In this document: positions 36,097 to 44,421 of the stretch, in pieces
Layout: each line of letters begins with the position of its first letter
How positions within the stretch are numbered: position 1 is the first letter of the stretch
Assembly (NCBI GenBank): GCA_947507875.1
Contig: CANNQP010000017.1
Coordinates: forward strand, 19,551 to 83,550
Direction of reading: 5' to 3'
DNA: 64,000 bases
From: Verrucomicrobiaceae bacterium
Lineage (GTDB): Bacteria; Verrucomicrobiota; Verrucomicrobiia; Verrucomicrobiales; Verrucomicrobiaceae
The notes under the pieces: generated by a model
The model's database searches: none
What the model was told of the DNA's origin: nothing
Seen by the model: only the letters and a program-made list of their open reading frames with translations
Position numbers and translations under genes: made by a program

Positions 36097-39000
36097 TCAG
36101 CCCAAAAGCTCCTCCAGCTCACCTTCCGCCAAGCCGGCCATGAGGGGGCTGTGTTCATCGAGCGTAGCTTCAATGAGACCGCGCTTTTTGGCCTGCAAGG
36201 CCAGGATGCGTTCCTCCACGGTGCCGCGCAGGGCCAGGCGATAGGCGGTGACGACGCGCTGCTGGCCGATGCGGTGGGCGCGGTCGATGGCTTGAGCTTC
36301 GACGGCCGGGTTCCACCAAGGGTCGAGCAGGATGACGTGGTCAGCCGCCGTGAGGTTGAGTCCGTAACCACCGGCCTTGAGGCTGATGAGGAAAACTTTG
36401 CGCTTCGGATCGGCCTGAAAGGCTTTGACCTGCGCTTCGCGGTCATTGCTGGAGCCGTCGATGTAGCCGTAATCGATGCCATCGGCATCCAGCTTGGCGC
36501 GCACGAGTTTCAAGTACTGCACGAACTGACTGAAGATGAGCACTTTGCCGTCCGCATCAAGGATGGCGTCCAGCTTGTCCTGAAGCATTGGCCATTTGCC
36601 AGAAAGGTCATCGGGTTCTAGCCCCTTCAAGGCATCTCCCGTGAGGCCAGTGAGGCGGAGGTCGCAGCAGGTCTGGCGGAGGCGCAGCAGGACGGTGAAC
36701 ATGGTCATCTTCGCTCCGCCCTGGCCGCTGCGCTTGCGCGCGGCTTTGATCTCCTCACGACCTTCCTCCAGGACGCGGCGGTACACCTCGGCCTGGGCGG
36801 CGGAAGGTTCGCACCAGAGGACTTGCTCGATTTTCTCGGGCAGATCCTTCAGCACCTCGCGCTTAGCGCGGCGCAGGAAATAGGGGCGCAGCAGTTTTTT
36901 CAGGCGGTCGCTGGCTGCGAGTCCAGCCGGACTATCGAGGCCGTTTTGAATGGGCTGCTCGAAGCGTTCCTTGAAGTTGTCGCGGCTGCCGAGGTAACCA
37001 GGCAGGGCGAACTGGTAGATGGACCAAAGGTCACGCGTGCTGTTTTCCACCGGAGTGCCGGTGAGGGCGAGGCGGGCGCGGCTTTTCAGCGAGCGCAGCG
37101 CCTTGGCGGCATCGGTGTCGGGATTGCGAATGTAGCTGGCCTCATCCAGCAGGATGAGCTGCCAGGGTTGCTTTTGCAGCACATCCTGATCGCGCACAGC
37201 GAGCTGGTAGGTGGTGATGATGACATCCTGCTCCGCGAGGCGGGAAAGCAGGCCAGCGCGGTTGCTGCCCTGGGACACGGCCACCTTCAGATGCGGGGCG
37301 AATTTCTCCAATTCCGAGCGCCAGTTGCCAGTGAGGCTCTTGGGACAAACGATGAGGACGGGAGCGTAAACCGATTCTCCAGAATGGGTTTCTGAGGTGG
37401 TCGATGCGGACGAGTCCCGACTTTGGAAAGTCGGGCTACGCAGCGCACAAATCGCCGCGATGCTTTGCACCGTTTTGCCAAGGCCCATTTCGTCACCAAG
37501 GACGCCGCCGCGACCGCTTTCGGCGAGGGTCACTAGCCAACGCGTGCCTAAAAGTTGGTAAGGCCGCAGCTTGGGCCCAAGATCGCCCAACTTCGCAAAG
37601 AGGGCAGCTTCTTCGGTGAGCTTCGCAGGCGTGGTGTCCTCGCCCCCCAAGAAGTAGTCGGCATGCAGGCTGCTGATGCGGGCACCATCCGCGGTGAGCT
37701 GGAGCGGCACGTCACGCAGCGTGTCTTCAAATTCTTCGACACCGGCGAGGTCGAGCAGGTAGCGCTTGCCATTCTTCGCCGTGACGCTGCGCTGGCCACT
37801 GCGGACGAGGCGGAGAACCTCGGCACGTGGCAGGCGGAAGCCATCAGGGGCCTCGTAGGCGAACTCCATGGCCAGCCAATCCTGCCCCCCGCCGCTGCGG
37901 CCTTCATTCTCGCCTTCCCGACGATGAATCTGCGGAGCTATGCGCGCGACACCACGCGTGGCGGCACGCCAGCGTTCGCCTTCGATCACCTTCATTTCAC
38001 GGCGCAACCGGGGCAGCTCGGTGGCGTAGAGTTCCAGCACAGACTCGGGCTTCGTCAGCTTCCACACGAGGCGGTGTCCGCTTGCCTCGACCTTCATGCT
38101 GATCTGGAAACCGAGCGACTCCATGAGGGCCATGAGACGGGCTTCTTCAGCCTCGTTGCGAAGGTAGAAAAGACCAGGGGTGGTGCTGTCTTCGAACGGG
38201 AAGAGAGTCTCGGCCGCACAACGCGGGCCGCTTTCTCCCACGAGCCATTCTTTGCCCCCAAAGTCAGCGCGCAGAGTGGCCTCGACGGCTTGAAGCGAGC
38301 CCTCAAGATGCAGCGTGAAACGGCAGGGCACAGGCGCGCAGTGGAAGTGCTCCAAGCCTGAGCCACGCAGTTCGAGCTGGAAGGCATCGTTGAGGGCCTC
38401 GCGGTGCTGGATGAGCCATTTCAGCGGGCGCTTGGCCGGCAGCTCACGCAGCAGCTGCTCCGCTTCGGAGGTGAGCTTGGGGACAGGAAAAAGGCTCTGC
38501 GTCTCGCGGCAAAACCAAGCGGCCGTAGGGCGCTGTGGAAAGAGCGGGCGCTGGTCCTCACTGGCTAGGCGGAAGGTCACATCCTTCTCCCCGGGCCTGG
38601 ATTCAGCGGTCAGCAACAAACGCACGGGCTCGCGAGCAATGCTGAGCGGCGAGCCACCGCCATTGGGCTTGCCCGCGATGACGCGCGGATGCTCAGCCGC
38701 GGCGCGGAAGAAGTCATCGAGCGCAGCGGCAGGTAGAGAAAGTGGCACGCTTTGCCCTTTGACCCCTTTCTCCGCCAACCAAGCGGCGAGCAGGGATTCC
38801 TCGGGCTCCTTATCGTTCGGATTGTAGCGGACATAGACCCCCACGGGCTCACGCATCTGACCGGTGAGTAGGTTCTCCGGCAAATACAGCGTGTAGAAGC
38901 CTGGAACACGAAGGGGCTGCGTGGCTGGCGTGGGCGCACTTGCCAAAGCGCGAGCTTGAGGCCCGGTGGAGGGCTGAGCAGAGCGCGAACTAGCGTTTGA

Positions 39001-39333
39001 ACCGACAGAAGTCGGCGTGCTCGTCAGAGCACGTCCCTGGGAACTGGCAGCCGGGCCAGCCCCACCTCGAAGATGCGCCAAGACGACCGCCAGAGAATGC
39101 TCGCAAATCAGGCCACGGCGGGAAGCGGGGCAGGTGCAGAGATTGGTGACGTCTGTCCGCGAGGTGAAAGCGAGGCCACAGGCAAATTTGGTTTTTCCCG
39201 CACCCGCCAGACCGCGGACGCGACCTGTCTCGGCGCTTTGCAGGGTGACAAAACCGCCGTCCACGAGGCCGCGTGCGGCTTTCATCGCCTGCCAGCCGCC
39301 AATCTCGCCTAGCCATTTCTCGGTAAGTTCCAT
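36097..39333 (-). CDS. SWI2/SNF2-family helicase with N-terminal SWIM zinc finger
   Basis: A 1078-residue Snf2-family DNA translocase. A SWIM zinc finger (CTCPASRRGLICEH) lies near residues 75-88, followed by a low-complexity Ser/Thr/Ala linker and an accessory domain. The ATPase follows: motif I GDEMGLGKTVQS (about 612), motif II LDEAS in place of DEAH, TGTPVENSTRDLWSIY, and C-terminal motifs VFLISLKAGGYGLNLTAADHVI and QAIDRAHRIGQ. Such bacterial proteins act in transcription recycling or DNA repair. A palindromic repeat at 37416-37435 supplies the peptide RSPTFQSRDS in the loop after motif I without breaking the frame. It is divergent from parA. Confidence 0.93.
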   Translation of the reverse strand: MELTEKWLGEIGGWQAMKAARGLVDGGFVTLQSAETGRVRGLAGAGKTKFACGLAFTSRTDVTNLCTCPASRRGLICEHSLAVVLAHLRGGAGPAASSQGRALTSTPTSVGSNASSRSAQPSTGPQARALASAPTPATQPLRVPGFYTLYLPENLLTGQMREPVGVYVRYNPNDKEPEESLLAAWLAEKGVKGQSVPLSLPAAALDDFFRAAAEHPRVIAGKPNGGGSPLSIAREPVRLLLTAESRPGEKDVTFRLASEDQRPLFPQRPTAAWFCRETQSLFPVPKLTSEAEQLLRELPAKRPLKWLIQHREALNDAFQLELRGSGLEHFHCAPVPCRFTLHLEGSLQAVEATLRADFGGKEWLVGESGPRCAAETLFPFEDSTTPGLFYLRNEAEEARLMALMESLGFQISMKVEASGHRLVWKLTKPESVLELYATELPRLRREMKVIEGERWRAATRGVARIAPQIHRREGENEGRSGGGQDWLAMEFAYEAPDGFRLPRAEVLRLVRSGQRSVTAKNGKRYLLDLAGVEEFEDTLRDVPLQLTADGARISSLHADYFLGGEDTTPAKLTEEAALFAKLGDLGPKLRPYQLLGTRWLVTLAESGRGGVLGDEMGLGKTVQSIAAICALRSPTFQSRDSSASTTSETHSGESVYAPVLIVCPKSLTGNWRSELEKFAPHLKVAVSQGSNRAGLLSRLAEQDVIITTYQLAVRDQDVLQKQPWQLILLDEASYIRNPDTDAAKALRSLKSRARLALTGTPVENSTRDLWSIYQFALPGYLGSRDNFKERFEQPIQNGLDSPAGLAASDRLKKLLRPYFLRRAKREVLKDLPEKIEQVLWCEPSAAQAEVYRRVLEEGREEIKAARKRSGQGGAKMTMFTVLLRLRQTCCDLRLTGLTGDALKGLEPDDLSGKWPMLQDKLDAILDADGKVLIFSQFVQYLKLVRAKLDADGIDYGYIDGSSNDREAQVKAFQADPKRKVFLISLKAGGYGLNLTAADHVILLDPWWNPAVEAQAIDRAHRIGQQRVVTAYRLALRGTVEERILALQAKKRGLIEATLDEHSPLMAGLAEGELEELLG
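37416..37435. repeat. CTTGG-loop hairpin repeat inside the SNF2 gene
   Basis: CCCGACTTTGGAAAGTCGGG, a perfect nine-pair stem with a GG loop. The architecture (stem ending TTT/CTT, two-base GG or CC loop, then AAA/AAG) matches the two hairpins at 14938-14982 in the PSD1 gene. It falls in the loop between helicase motifs I and Ia, a region of variable length in Snf2 proteins. Confidence 0.75.
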
Positions 39334-39385
39334 TTTCTTTCTAGCGCGCTGGATGGTTCCACTTCAAACTCGGGTCAACTGACTT

Positions 39386-40159
39386 ATGCGAATCGTAGCG
39401 ATCACCAATCAAAAGGGAGGTGTGGGTAAAACCACAACGGCCATCAACCTCTCCGCCTGCCTGGCACAGTTGGGCATGCGCACTCTGCTGATCGACCTAG
39501 ATCCCCAGGCAAACGCCACCAGTGGCCTCGGACTCGCACAGGAAGAAGGGGGGAGTCTGTACACGGCTCTAGTCTTGGGTACTGATCCGCAGACCGTCAT
39601 CCGCAGCACGCGGCTGCCGAATCTTTCCATCATCCGCAGCAACCAAGAACTGGCAGGCTGTGAAATCGAGCTAGCACAGAGCGGAAACCATCTTGGACGC
39701 TTGCGCGAGGTTCTCGAACCCCTGCGTGCCTCAGAGCAATTCGACTATGTGCTGCTGGATTGCCCACCCTCTCTGGGCGTGCTGATGACCTCTGCTCTCG
39801 CTGCGGCAGACGAGCTCCTGGTTCCGCTTCAGTGCGAATACTTTGGCCTGGAGGGCCTAGGCAAGATCGTTGGCGTCGTGCAGCAAATCCGCGACAGTGG
39901 AGCCAACCCAAACCTAATTCTCGAAGGTATCGTGATGACGATGTACGACTCTCGCGCCAACCTTGCGCAACAAGTCGTCAGCGATGTCAAAAGTTACTTT
40001 GCCGAAATCATCTACAGCGCGGTGATCCCTCGAAGCGTGAGGCTTGGCGAGGCACCCAGCTTTGGCAAAAGCATCATTGAATATGAACCCAACGGACGGG
40101 GGGCGACAGCCTATCGTGCCCTTGCCCAAGAATTCCTCGCTCGTCGCGCAGCCCGATGA
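39386..40159 (+). CDS. parA: ParA-family chromosome partitioning ATPase
   Basis: A 257-residue ParA/Soj ATPase that binds DNA non-specifically and, with ParB, positions the origin region. Deviant Walker A KGGVGKTT (residues 10-17) begins close to the N-terminus (MRIVAITNQKGGVGK), Walker A-prime is LLIDLDPQANAT and motif 3 is VLLDCPPSLG. Short N-terminus means the small Soj-like class rather than plasmid type Ia. No parB follows; rplM is next, 144 bases away and with its own promoter. An orphan gene or a distant parB are both possible. Confidence 0.92.
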   Translation: MRIVAITNQKGGVGKTTTAINLSACLAQLGMRTLLIDLDPQANATSGLGLAQEEGGSLYTALVLGTDPQTVIRSTRLPNLSIIRSNQELAGCEIELAQSGNHLGRLREVLEPLRASEQFDYVLLDCPPSLGVLMTSALAAADELLVPLQCEYFGLEGLGKIVGVVQQIRDSGANPNLILEGIVMTMYDSRANLAQQVVSDVKSYFAEIIYSAVIPRSVRLGEAPSFGKSIIEYEPNGRGATAYRALAQEFLARRAAR

Positions 40160-40208
40160 ATTCAGCAATCCACTTCGGGAATTGATTGTGAATAGACCGA
40201 GTTTCCGG

Positions 40209-40236
40209 TTGACACCCTGTCTTCGGCTTCTATCCT
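40209..40236 (+). promoter_or_regulatory. Predicted sigma70-type promoter for rplM-rpsI
   Basis: TTGACA (40209-40214) and TATCCT (40231-40236) separated by 16 bases, about 70 bases before the rplM start. The -35 hexamer is consensus and the -10 matches at four of six positions. Position before an operon of ribosomal genes makes it credible. Confidence 0.5.
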
Positions 40237-40303
40237 CGCGGCCCTCTTTCCCCCGGCTTGTCACGTAGTTTCTGTGTGCCAGCCACTCCCCCAAAGCACC
40301 TTT

Positions 40304-40738
40304 ATGAAGACATTCTCCGCGAAAGCAGAAAACGTGAACCGCCAGTGGTGGATCATCGACGCCAAAGATCAGGTCCTGGGCCAGGTCGCTGTCGCCGCCG
40401 CCAACCTGATTCGCGGCAAGACCCGCCCCACCTTCACGCCCAACGTGGACACGGGTGACTTTGTGGTGGTGATCAATGCGGACAAAGTGAAGCTGACCGG
40501 CAAGAAAGAACTTCAGAAGGTTTACACCAGCAAAACAGCCGTTTACATTGGCAATCAAAAGCGCGAAACCGCCGAGAAAGTGCGCCAGCGCCGCCCAGAG
40601 CTTCTGATCCACCGTGCAGTCAAAGGCATGGTGCCTCACAATCGTCTTGGCGACAAGATCGTGACCAAACTGAAGGTCTATGCCGGTGAAGAGCATCCTC
40701 ACACCGCACAGAATCCGAAGTCCTTCGCCATCGCCTGA
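40304..40738 (+). CDS. rplM: 50S ribosomal protein L13
   Basis: Ribosomal protein L13, 144 residues from the ATG at 40304 (MKTFSAKAENVNRQWWIIDA). Typical signatures are GQVAVAAANLIRGK, FTPNVDTGDFVVVINADK, KLTGKKELQKVY and VKGMVPHNRLGDKIVTKLKVYAGEEHPH. An in-frame GTG at 40274 lengthens the protein without similarity. It is followed 23 bases later by rpsI, the near-universal L13-S9 pair. Confidence 0.97.
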   Translation: MKTFSAKAENVNRQWWIIDAKDQVLGQVAVAAANLIRGKTRPTFTPNVDTGDFVVVINADKVKLTGKKELQKVYTSKTAVYIGNQKRETAEKVRQRRPELLIHRAVKGMVPHNRLGDKIVTKLKVYAGEEHPHTAQNPKSFAIA

Positions 40739-40761
40739 ACCCTTCTCTGACTGAAACGATC

Positions 40762-41154
40762 ATGAGCAAGCCCCTCACCACCACCACCGGCCGCCGCAAG
40801 ACCAGCATCGCCCGTGTGAGCATCCTCCCCGGTTCCGGTTCCATCACTGTGAATGGCCGTGACTTCGAAGAATACTTCCCTACGGTCACTCTTCAGAACC
40901 AAATCATCGTTCCTCTAGCCCTGACCAACAGCCGCCAGAGCTATGATTTCAAGATCAACGCCCACGGCGGCGGTGTTTCCGGTCAGATGGGTGCCGTTCT
41001 TCTTGGCATTTCCCGCGCTCTGATCACCGTGAATCCAGAACTTCGTGGTGCTCTCAAGAAGGCTGGCCTTTTGACCCGCGATTCTCGCGCCAAGGAGCGT
41101 AAAAAGCCAGGTCGCCCAGGTGCTCGCAAGCGCTTCCAGTTCTCCAAGCGTTAA
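40762..41154 (+). CDS. rpsI: 30S ribosomal protein S9
   Basis: Ribosomal protein S9, 130 residues. TTGRRKTSIARVSILPGSG at the N-terminus, GGGVSGQMGAVLLGISRALI in the middle, and the basic C-terminus LLTRDSRAKERKKPGRPGARKRFQFSKR, whose last Lys-Arg reaches the P-site tRNA. It is co-transcribed with rplM and ends in a strong terminator. Confidence 0.97.
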   Translation: MSKPLTTTTGRRKTSIARVSILPGSGSITVNGRDFEEYFPTVTLQNQIIVPLALTNSRQSYDFKINAHGGGVSGQMGAVLLGISRALITVNPELRGALKKAGLLTRDSRAKERKKPGRPGARKRFQFSKR

Positions 41155-41194
41155 TCTCATCTTGTGTTTTTGTTCGGGCTTTGTGTCCGATGCT

Positions 41195-41228
41195 GAAAAC
41201 CCCGCCCAGCAAGGCGGGGTTTTCTTTT
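41195..41228 (+). terminator. Rho-independent terminator of rplM-rpsI
   Basis: A perfect 12-pair stem (GAAAACCCCGCC at 41195-41206 with GGCGGGGTTTTC at 41213-41224), six-base loop, followed by TTTT. Confidence 0.93.
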
Positions 41229-41341
41229 GTGCTGTTGCTTGGCTGATCCGATTGACCATCACGCGCAAGTTCATTTCCTGAGCCAGCTGCTGCAATACAC
41301 CACCGGAACACCTCAGCCCTTCCGCACGACCCGACCCCAAC

Positions 41342-41375
41342 AAAAACCCCATGCACTGAAACCAGCGCATGGGGT
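41342..41375 (-). terminator. Rho-independent terminator of the porin gene
   Basis: ACCCCATGC (41346-41354) pairs with GCATGGGGT (41367-41375) and the minus strand continues with TTTTT. It lies about 60 bases after the porin stop. Confidence 0.85.
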
Positions 41376-41436
41376 GGAAGATACCTCATCCAGCTTTCAG
41401 GCGATGCCCGAACGGCTAGAGAGATTGGAGTAACGA

Positions 41437-43077
41437 TTAAAAGTTAATCTGCGCCTGCAAACCGATGTAGTTGCCATCGTGCTGATCGTAAGGAGCCACC
41501 GCCGTGTTGGTGCGGTCGCCGTGCATGTATTGAAGCGTGAGCTCCAGCTCGGGATAAGGAATGTAGCGCAGACCAACCGCCCACTCATCCACCTGATTGC
41601 GAGGTGCATTTGTGGCAAACTTACGACCTCCGTCGTTGTATTGATAACGAACGAAAGGAATCAGCTCCGCTTGGTTGCCGAAGATGTGGCGGTAAGAGGC
41701 CTGCACATAGCCACCCATCAGCTTACCTGATTCAATCTCGCTCATGTCGTTGTTCAGGACAGGACCATTGCCCCAGTTCCACTCTGCCTCAATGCCAAAA
41801 GGTTGTGGATAAAGAATGGCACTCACGCCCACGCGCTCATCCCGAACTCCACGCGCTTCATAGGCAGGCGTCACTCCCCCAATCTTAGCCACTGAAGGCA
41901 CGTAGCGCCCCGTGTAGCCGTTGACGGAGAATTCAAGGAACTGGCCATTCTCCAATTCAAAAGGATAAGTCGCACGAGCCACGAAGTGAGGCTGGCCATT
42001 CACATCATTACGGTTGATGCCCTGCCCGTTGTAGGCACCAACTGAGATAAGGCCGTAGTCACCCGAACCCCGTAGGCCCATCTTGACCAGATCTTTGAAG
42101 CGGTTGCGGATCTCAAACGGTGCCCACATCAGGTAGGCTCCTAAATCACGCTCACCTTCCACAGCGCTATTGATCGAATCGGTACGCTCCAGAGCGAGCC
42201 GGTTCTGGGAAGACTGCAAGTTCGACCAACCATAAGGCACTTTGGACAAACCGATGCGTGCGCGAAATTCACGCGCAGGATCGAGGGAAATGTCCGCATA
42301 AACATCACGCGCCTGCAAAACATTCGATCCACTGACCGAGGCCATGTAGTCTGCCTGCATGTAGAGGTAAAGGTGACTGGTCAAGTCGCCACTCCAGATA
42401 AAACGGCCACGCCGAATGCCAAAAAAAGAGTCGTCATTTGCGATGTTCGAGTCATTTGGCTGGTGGTAGTCAGCACCGTTGCCTTCAAACATCGAATAAC
42501 CGCGGAACTGGATGTAACCGCGAGGCTTCATTCGCTCATACCATTTGTCAGCCAAGAGGTCGTCCAGCTCAGCTTTATTGATGGTCGAAGGGGAAGTGTT
42601 GTCGGTGATGCGAGAAAGCTCTTCCACCTGGCCTTTGGTGCCCATGAGGATGTCTTCCAACTTTTCAACCTTCCCGACGATGGCATCGGCCGGTCCGGTC
42701 GATTGGGCAATCTGCTCTATCTTCGACTGGGTGCCATTCAGGGTATTTTCCAGCTGCTTGATCCGCACCTCTTGAGTCGCGATCTTTTTTTCGAGCTCCG
42801 GCTGGGGAGCGACCGCAGGTGCCTTGGCAACAGCTGAACTAGGCGCAGGGGCAGGTGACCCTGGATTTGTGGCTGCCTTGGCCTCGTCCGCACGCATTGC
42901 GCTGATGAGCAGGTCATACTCCGACTGCGAAATACTGCCTTTGGCTTTCAAAATACCAAAGAGCTGCTCCATGGCCTGACTGGCCAGGGCTGGAGAGGCT
43001 GGAGTCACCGCGATCAATGCGGCTGTGAGGAGACCTAGAAATCTCCCCGTAGGATGAGTAGGACGAATCGGGAACAT
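41437..43077 (-). CDS. OprP/OprO-like phosphate-selective porin
   Basis: A 546-residue exported porin. Signal peptide MFPIRPTHPTGRFLGLLTAALIAVTPASPALA (ATG at 43077 chosen; the open frame continues to a GTG at 43173). A short helical segment and a coiled coil (ELEKKIATQEVRIKQLENTLNGTQSKIEQI) precede the 16-stranded type barrel from about residue 170, ending IGLQAQINF with terminal Phe. Strands such as YIQFRGYSMFEG, GIRRGRFIWSGDL and YPFELENGQFLEF fit the OprO/OprP family. Divergent placement from pstS across a shared Pho-box-like array supports phosphate or pyrophosphate uptake; the ion specificity is inferred. Confidence 0.88.
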   Translation of the reverse strand: MFPIRPTHPTGRFLGLLTAALIAVTPASPALASQAMEQLFGILKAKGSISQSEYDLLISAMRADEAKAATNPGSPAPAPSSAVAKAPAVAPQPELEKKIATQEVRIKQLENTLNGTQSKIEQIAQSTGPADAIVGKVEKLEDILMGTKGQVEELSRITDNTSPSTINKAELDDLLADKWYERMKPRGYIQFRGYSMFEGNGADYHQPNDSNIANDDSFFGIRRGRFIWSGDLTSHLYLYMQADYMASVSGSNVLQARDVYADISLDPAREFRARIGLSKVPYGWSNLQSSQNRLALERTDSINSAVEGERDLGAYLMWAPFEIRNRFKDLVKMGLRGSGDYGLISVGAYNGQGINRNDVNGQPHFVARATYPFELENGQFLEFSVNGYTGRYVPSVAKIGGVTPAYEARGVRDERVGVSAILYPQPFGIEAEWNWGNGPVLNNDMSEIESGKLMGGYVQASYRHIFGNQAELIPFVRYQYNDGGRKFATNAPRNQVDEWAVGLRYIPYPELELTLQYMHGDRTNTAVAPYDQHDGNYIGLQAQINF

Positions 43078-43192
43078 GGAGGATGGCGTTGAACTAGACG
43101 TTGAAACGAGAGCATGGGGCTTCATTGCCCCTTTGAGCGATTCAACAACAACCTCATGTATCAATAACGTCACACATCTGACGAGCGTCGAA

Positions 43193-43384
43193 TTGTTACA
43201 AAACCGTCACAGAGGACGATGGCACTCATGGATTTCATAATTAAATATATGAATATCAATGTTATGCGAATGCAACAAACCGTGTCACAAAGATCAAAAG
43301 CCTTTACTTTCCTGATGCTTTTGTCACGAAACGCCGCTTTGTGACAAACTCGTCACAGAGGAGATTTTGTCATATTTGTCACTC
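43193..43384. promoter_or_regulatory. Array of Pho-box-like TGTCA repeats between porin and pstS
   Basis: AT-rich divergent promoter region holding many TGTCAC-type half-sites: TTGTTACAAAACCGTCACAG (43193-43212), TTTGTGACAAACTCGTCACA (43338-43357), TTTTGTCATATTTGTCACTC (43365-43384) and single sites near 43283 and 43321. In the first two the half-sites are 11 bases apart, as in the PhoB consensus of two CTGTCA-like elements. The first two also share the flank CAGAGGA. One lies about 115 bases before the porin start, the other two 45-90 bases before pstS. PhoB-type activation under phosphate starvation is inferred. Confidence 0.7.
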
Positions 43385-43428
43385 AACTCTAAACACAAAC
43401 TCTCACCTTAGCCTCCAGCCTATTCCCG

Positions 43429-44247
43429 ATGAAAACATCTCTGATTGCCTTCATTCTTGGTAGCCTCATCGCCGCCTCCAGCCTTCATGCGCAAAGCACC
43501 CTTCGCATCCGTGGCTCGGACACACTCGGTGCAAAACTTGTGCCTCAGTTGGCTGAGGCCTTTAAAAAGAAAGGTGGAAGCGTCAGCTTCGACATCGCTG
43601 CTGAAGGCTCATCAACCGCCTTCACGAACCTGGCCGCTGGTACCGCCGAGATCGGCATGTCTTCCCGCAAGGTGAAGGCTGATGAACGCGCCCTGTGCCG
43701 CAGCAAAGGCGTCACGCTCACCGAGTTCGAAGTCGCTTGGGACATGATCGTGATTGTGGTGAACAAAAACAACCCCGTCTCCGACTTGAGCAAAAAGCAG
43801 GTGCTGCAGATCTTCTCCGGTGACATCACCGACTGGAGCGAGGTGGGTGGCACACCAGGACCGATCTCGATTTACACCCGAAATACTTCCTCAGGCACCT
43901 ACAAGGACTTCATTGGACTCGCCATGAAAGGCCGTGAGTATGGCAAAAACAGTCAGAAAATGGCCGGCAATGAACAAATTGCTTCCGAAGTCGGCTCCAA
44001 TGCAAACGGGATTGGCTATGTTGGCCTAGCCTACTCAGGCTCCAAAGGCTGCAAAGTCGTCACCATCGGCGGTGTGACACCGAGTGTGGCCTCAGTGAAG
44101 GACTATCCTTATTCACGCCCAACCTACCTCTACACCAGCGGTGAGCCTACGGGCACGACCAAAGAATTCATCGACTATTGCCAGAGTGCGGAAGGCGAAA
44201 GCATCGTCGGCAAAGTGGGCTTTGTACCGAACTCCCAGGCCAAATAA
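43429..44247 (+). CDS. pstS: Phosphate ABC transporter substrate-binding protein
   Basis: PstS of 272 residues, periplasmic phosphate binder. Signal peptide ends in SSLHAQ. Phosphate-loop motifs: IRGSDTLGAKLVP near the mature N-terminus, AEGSSTAFTNLAAGTAEIGMSSR, YTRNTSSGTYKDF and SEVGSNANGIGYVG. It belongs to the PBP-like-2 PstS group. It precedes pstC and pstA, with a hairpin after the stop that could set a high PstS-to-permease ratio, and lies beside a Pho-box-like array. Confidence 0.93.
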   Translation: MKTSLIAFILGSLIAASSLHAQSTLRIRGSDTLGAKLVPQLAEAFKKKGGSVSFDIAAEGSSTAFTNLAAGTAEIGMSSRKVKADERALCRSKGVTLTEFEVAWDMIVIVVNKNNPVSDLSKKQVLQIFSGDITDWSEVGGTPGPISIYTRNTSSGTYKDFIGLAMKGREYGKNSQKMAGNEQIASEVGSNANGIGYVGLAYSGSKGCKVVTIGGVTPSVASVKDYPYSRPTYLYTSGEPTGTTKEFIDYCQSAEGESIVGKVGFVPNSQAK

Positions 44248-44285
44248 TCCTTCCCTGGCCTTTGTGCCCCTGTGGTGAATCCTAT

Positions 44286-44311
44286 CGGCTCCAGAATTCT
44301 GGAGCCGTTTT
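44286..44311 (+). terminator. Palindrome with U-run between pstS and pstC (attenuator-like)
   Basis: A perfect 22-base palindrome (44286-44307; half-arm CGGCTCCAGAA) followed by TTTT. It can form a terminator-type hairpin 39 bases after pstS. Partial termination here would give more PstS than membrane subunits, as is usual in binding-protein transporters. An RNA-processing or stability role is equally possible. Confidence 0.7.
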
Positions 44312-44421
44312 CCATTGAATCACCTTCAGTGTGTCGTGGCGGTTACTCCGAAAGACCACTGAAGTGCTCAACGAGCACGTTGACACAAGGCCCGCTCACC
44401 CCCACACACTCCACCCGCCGC

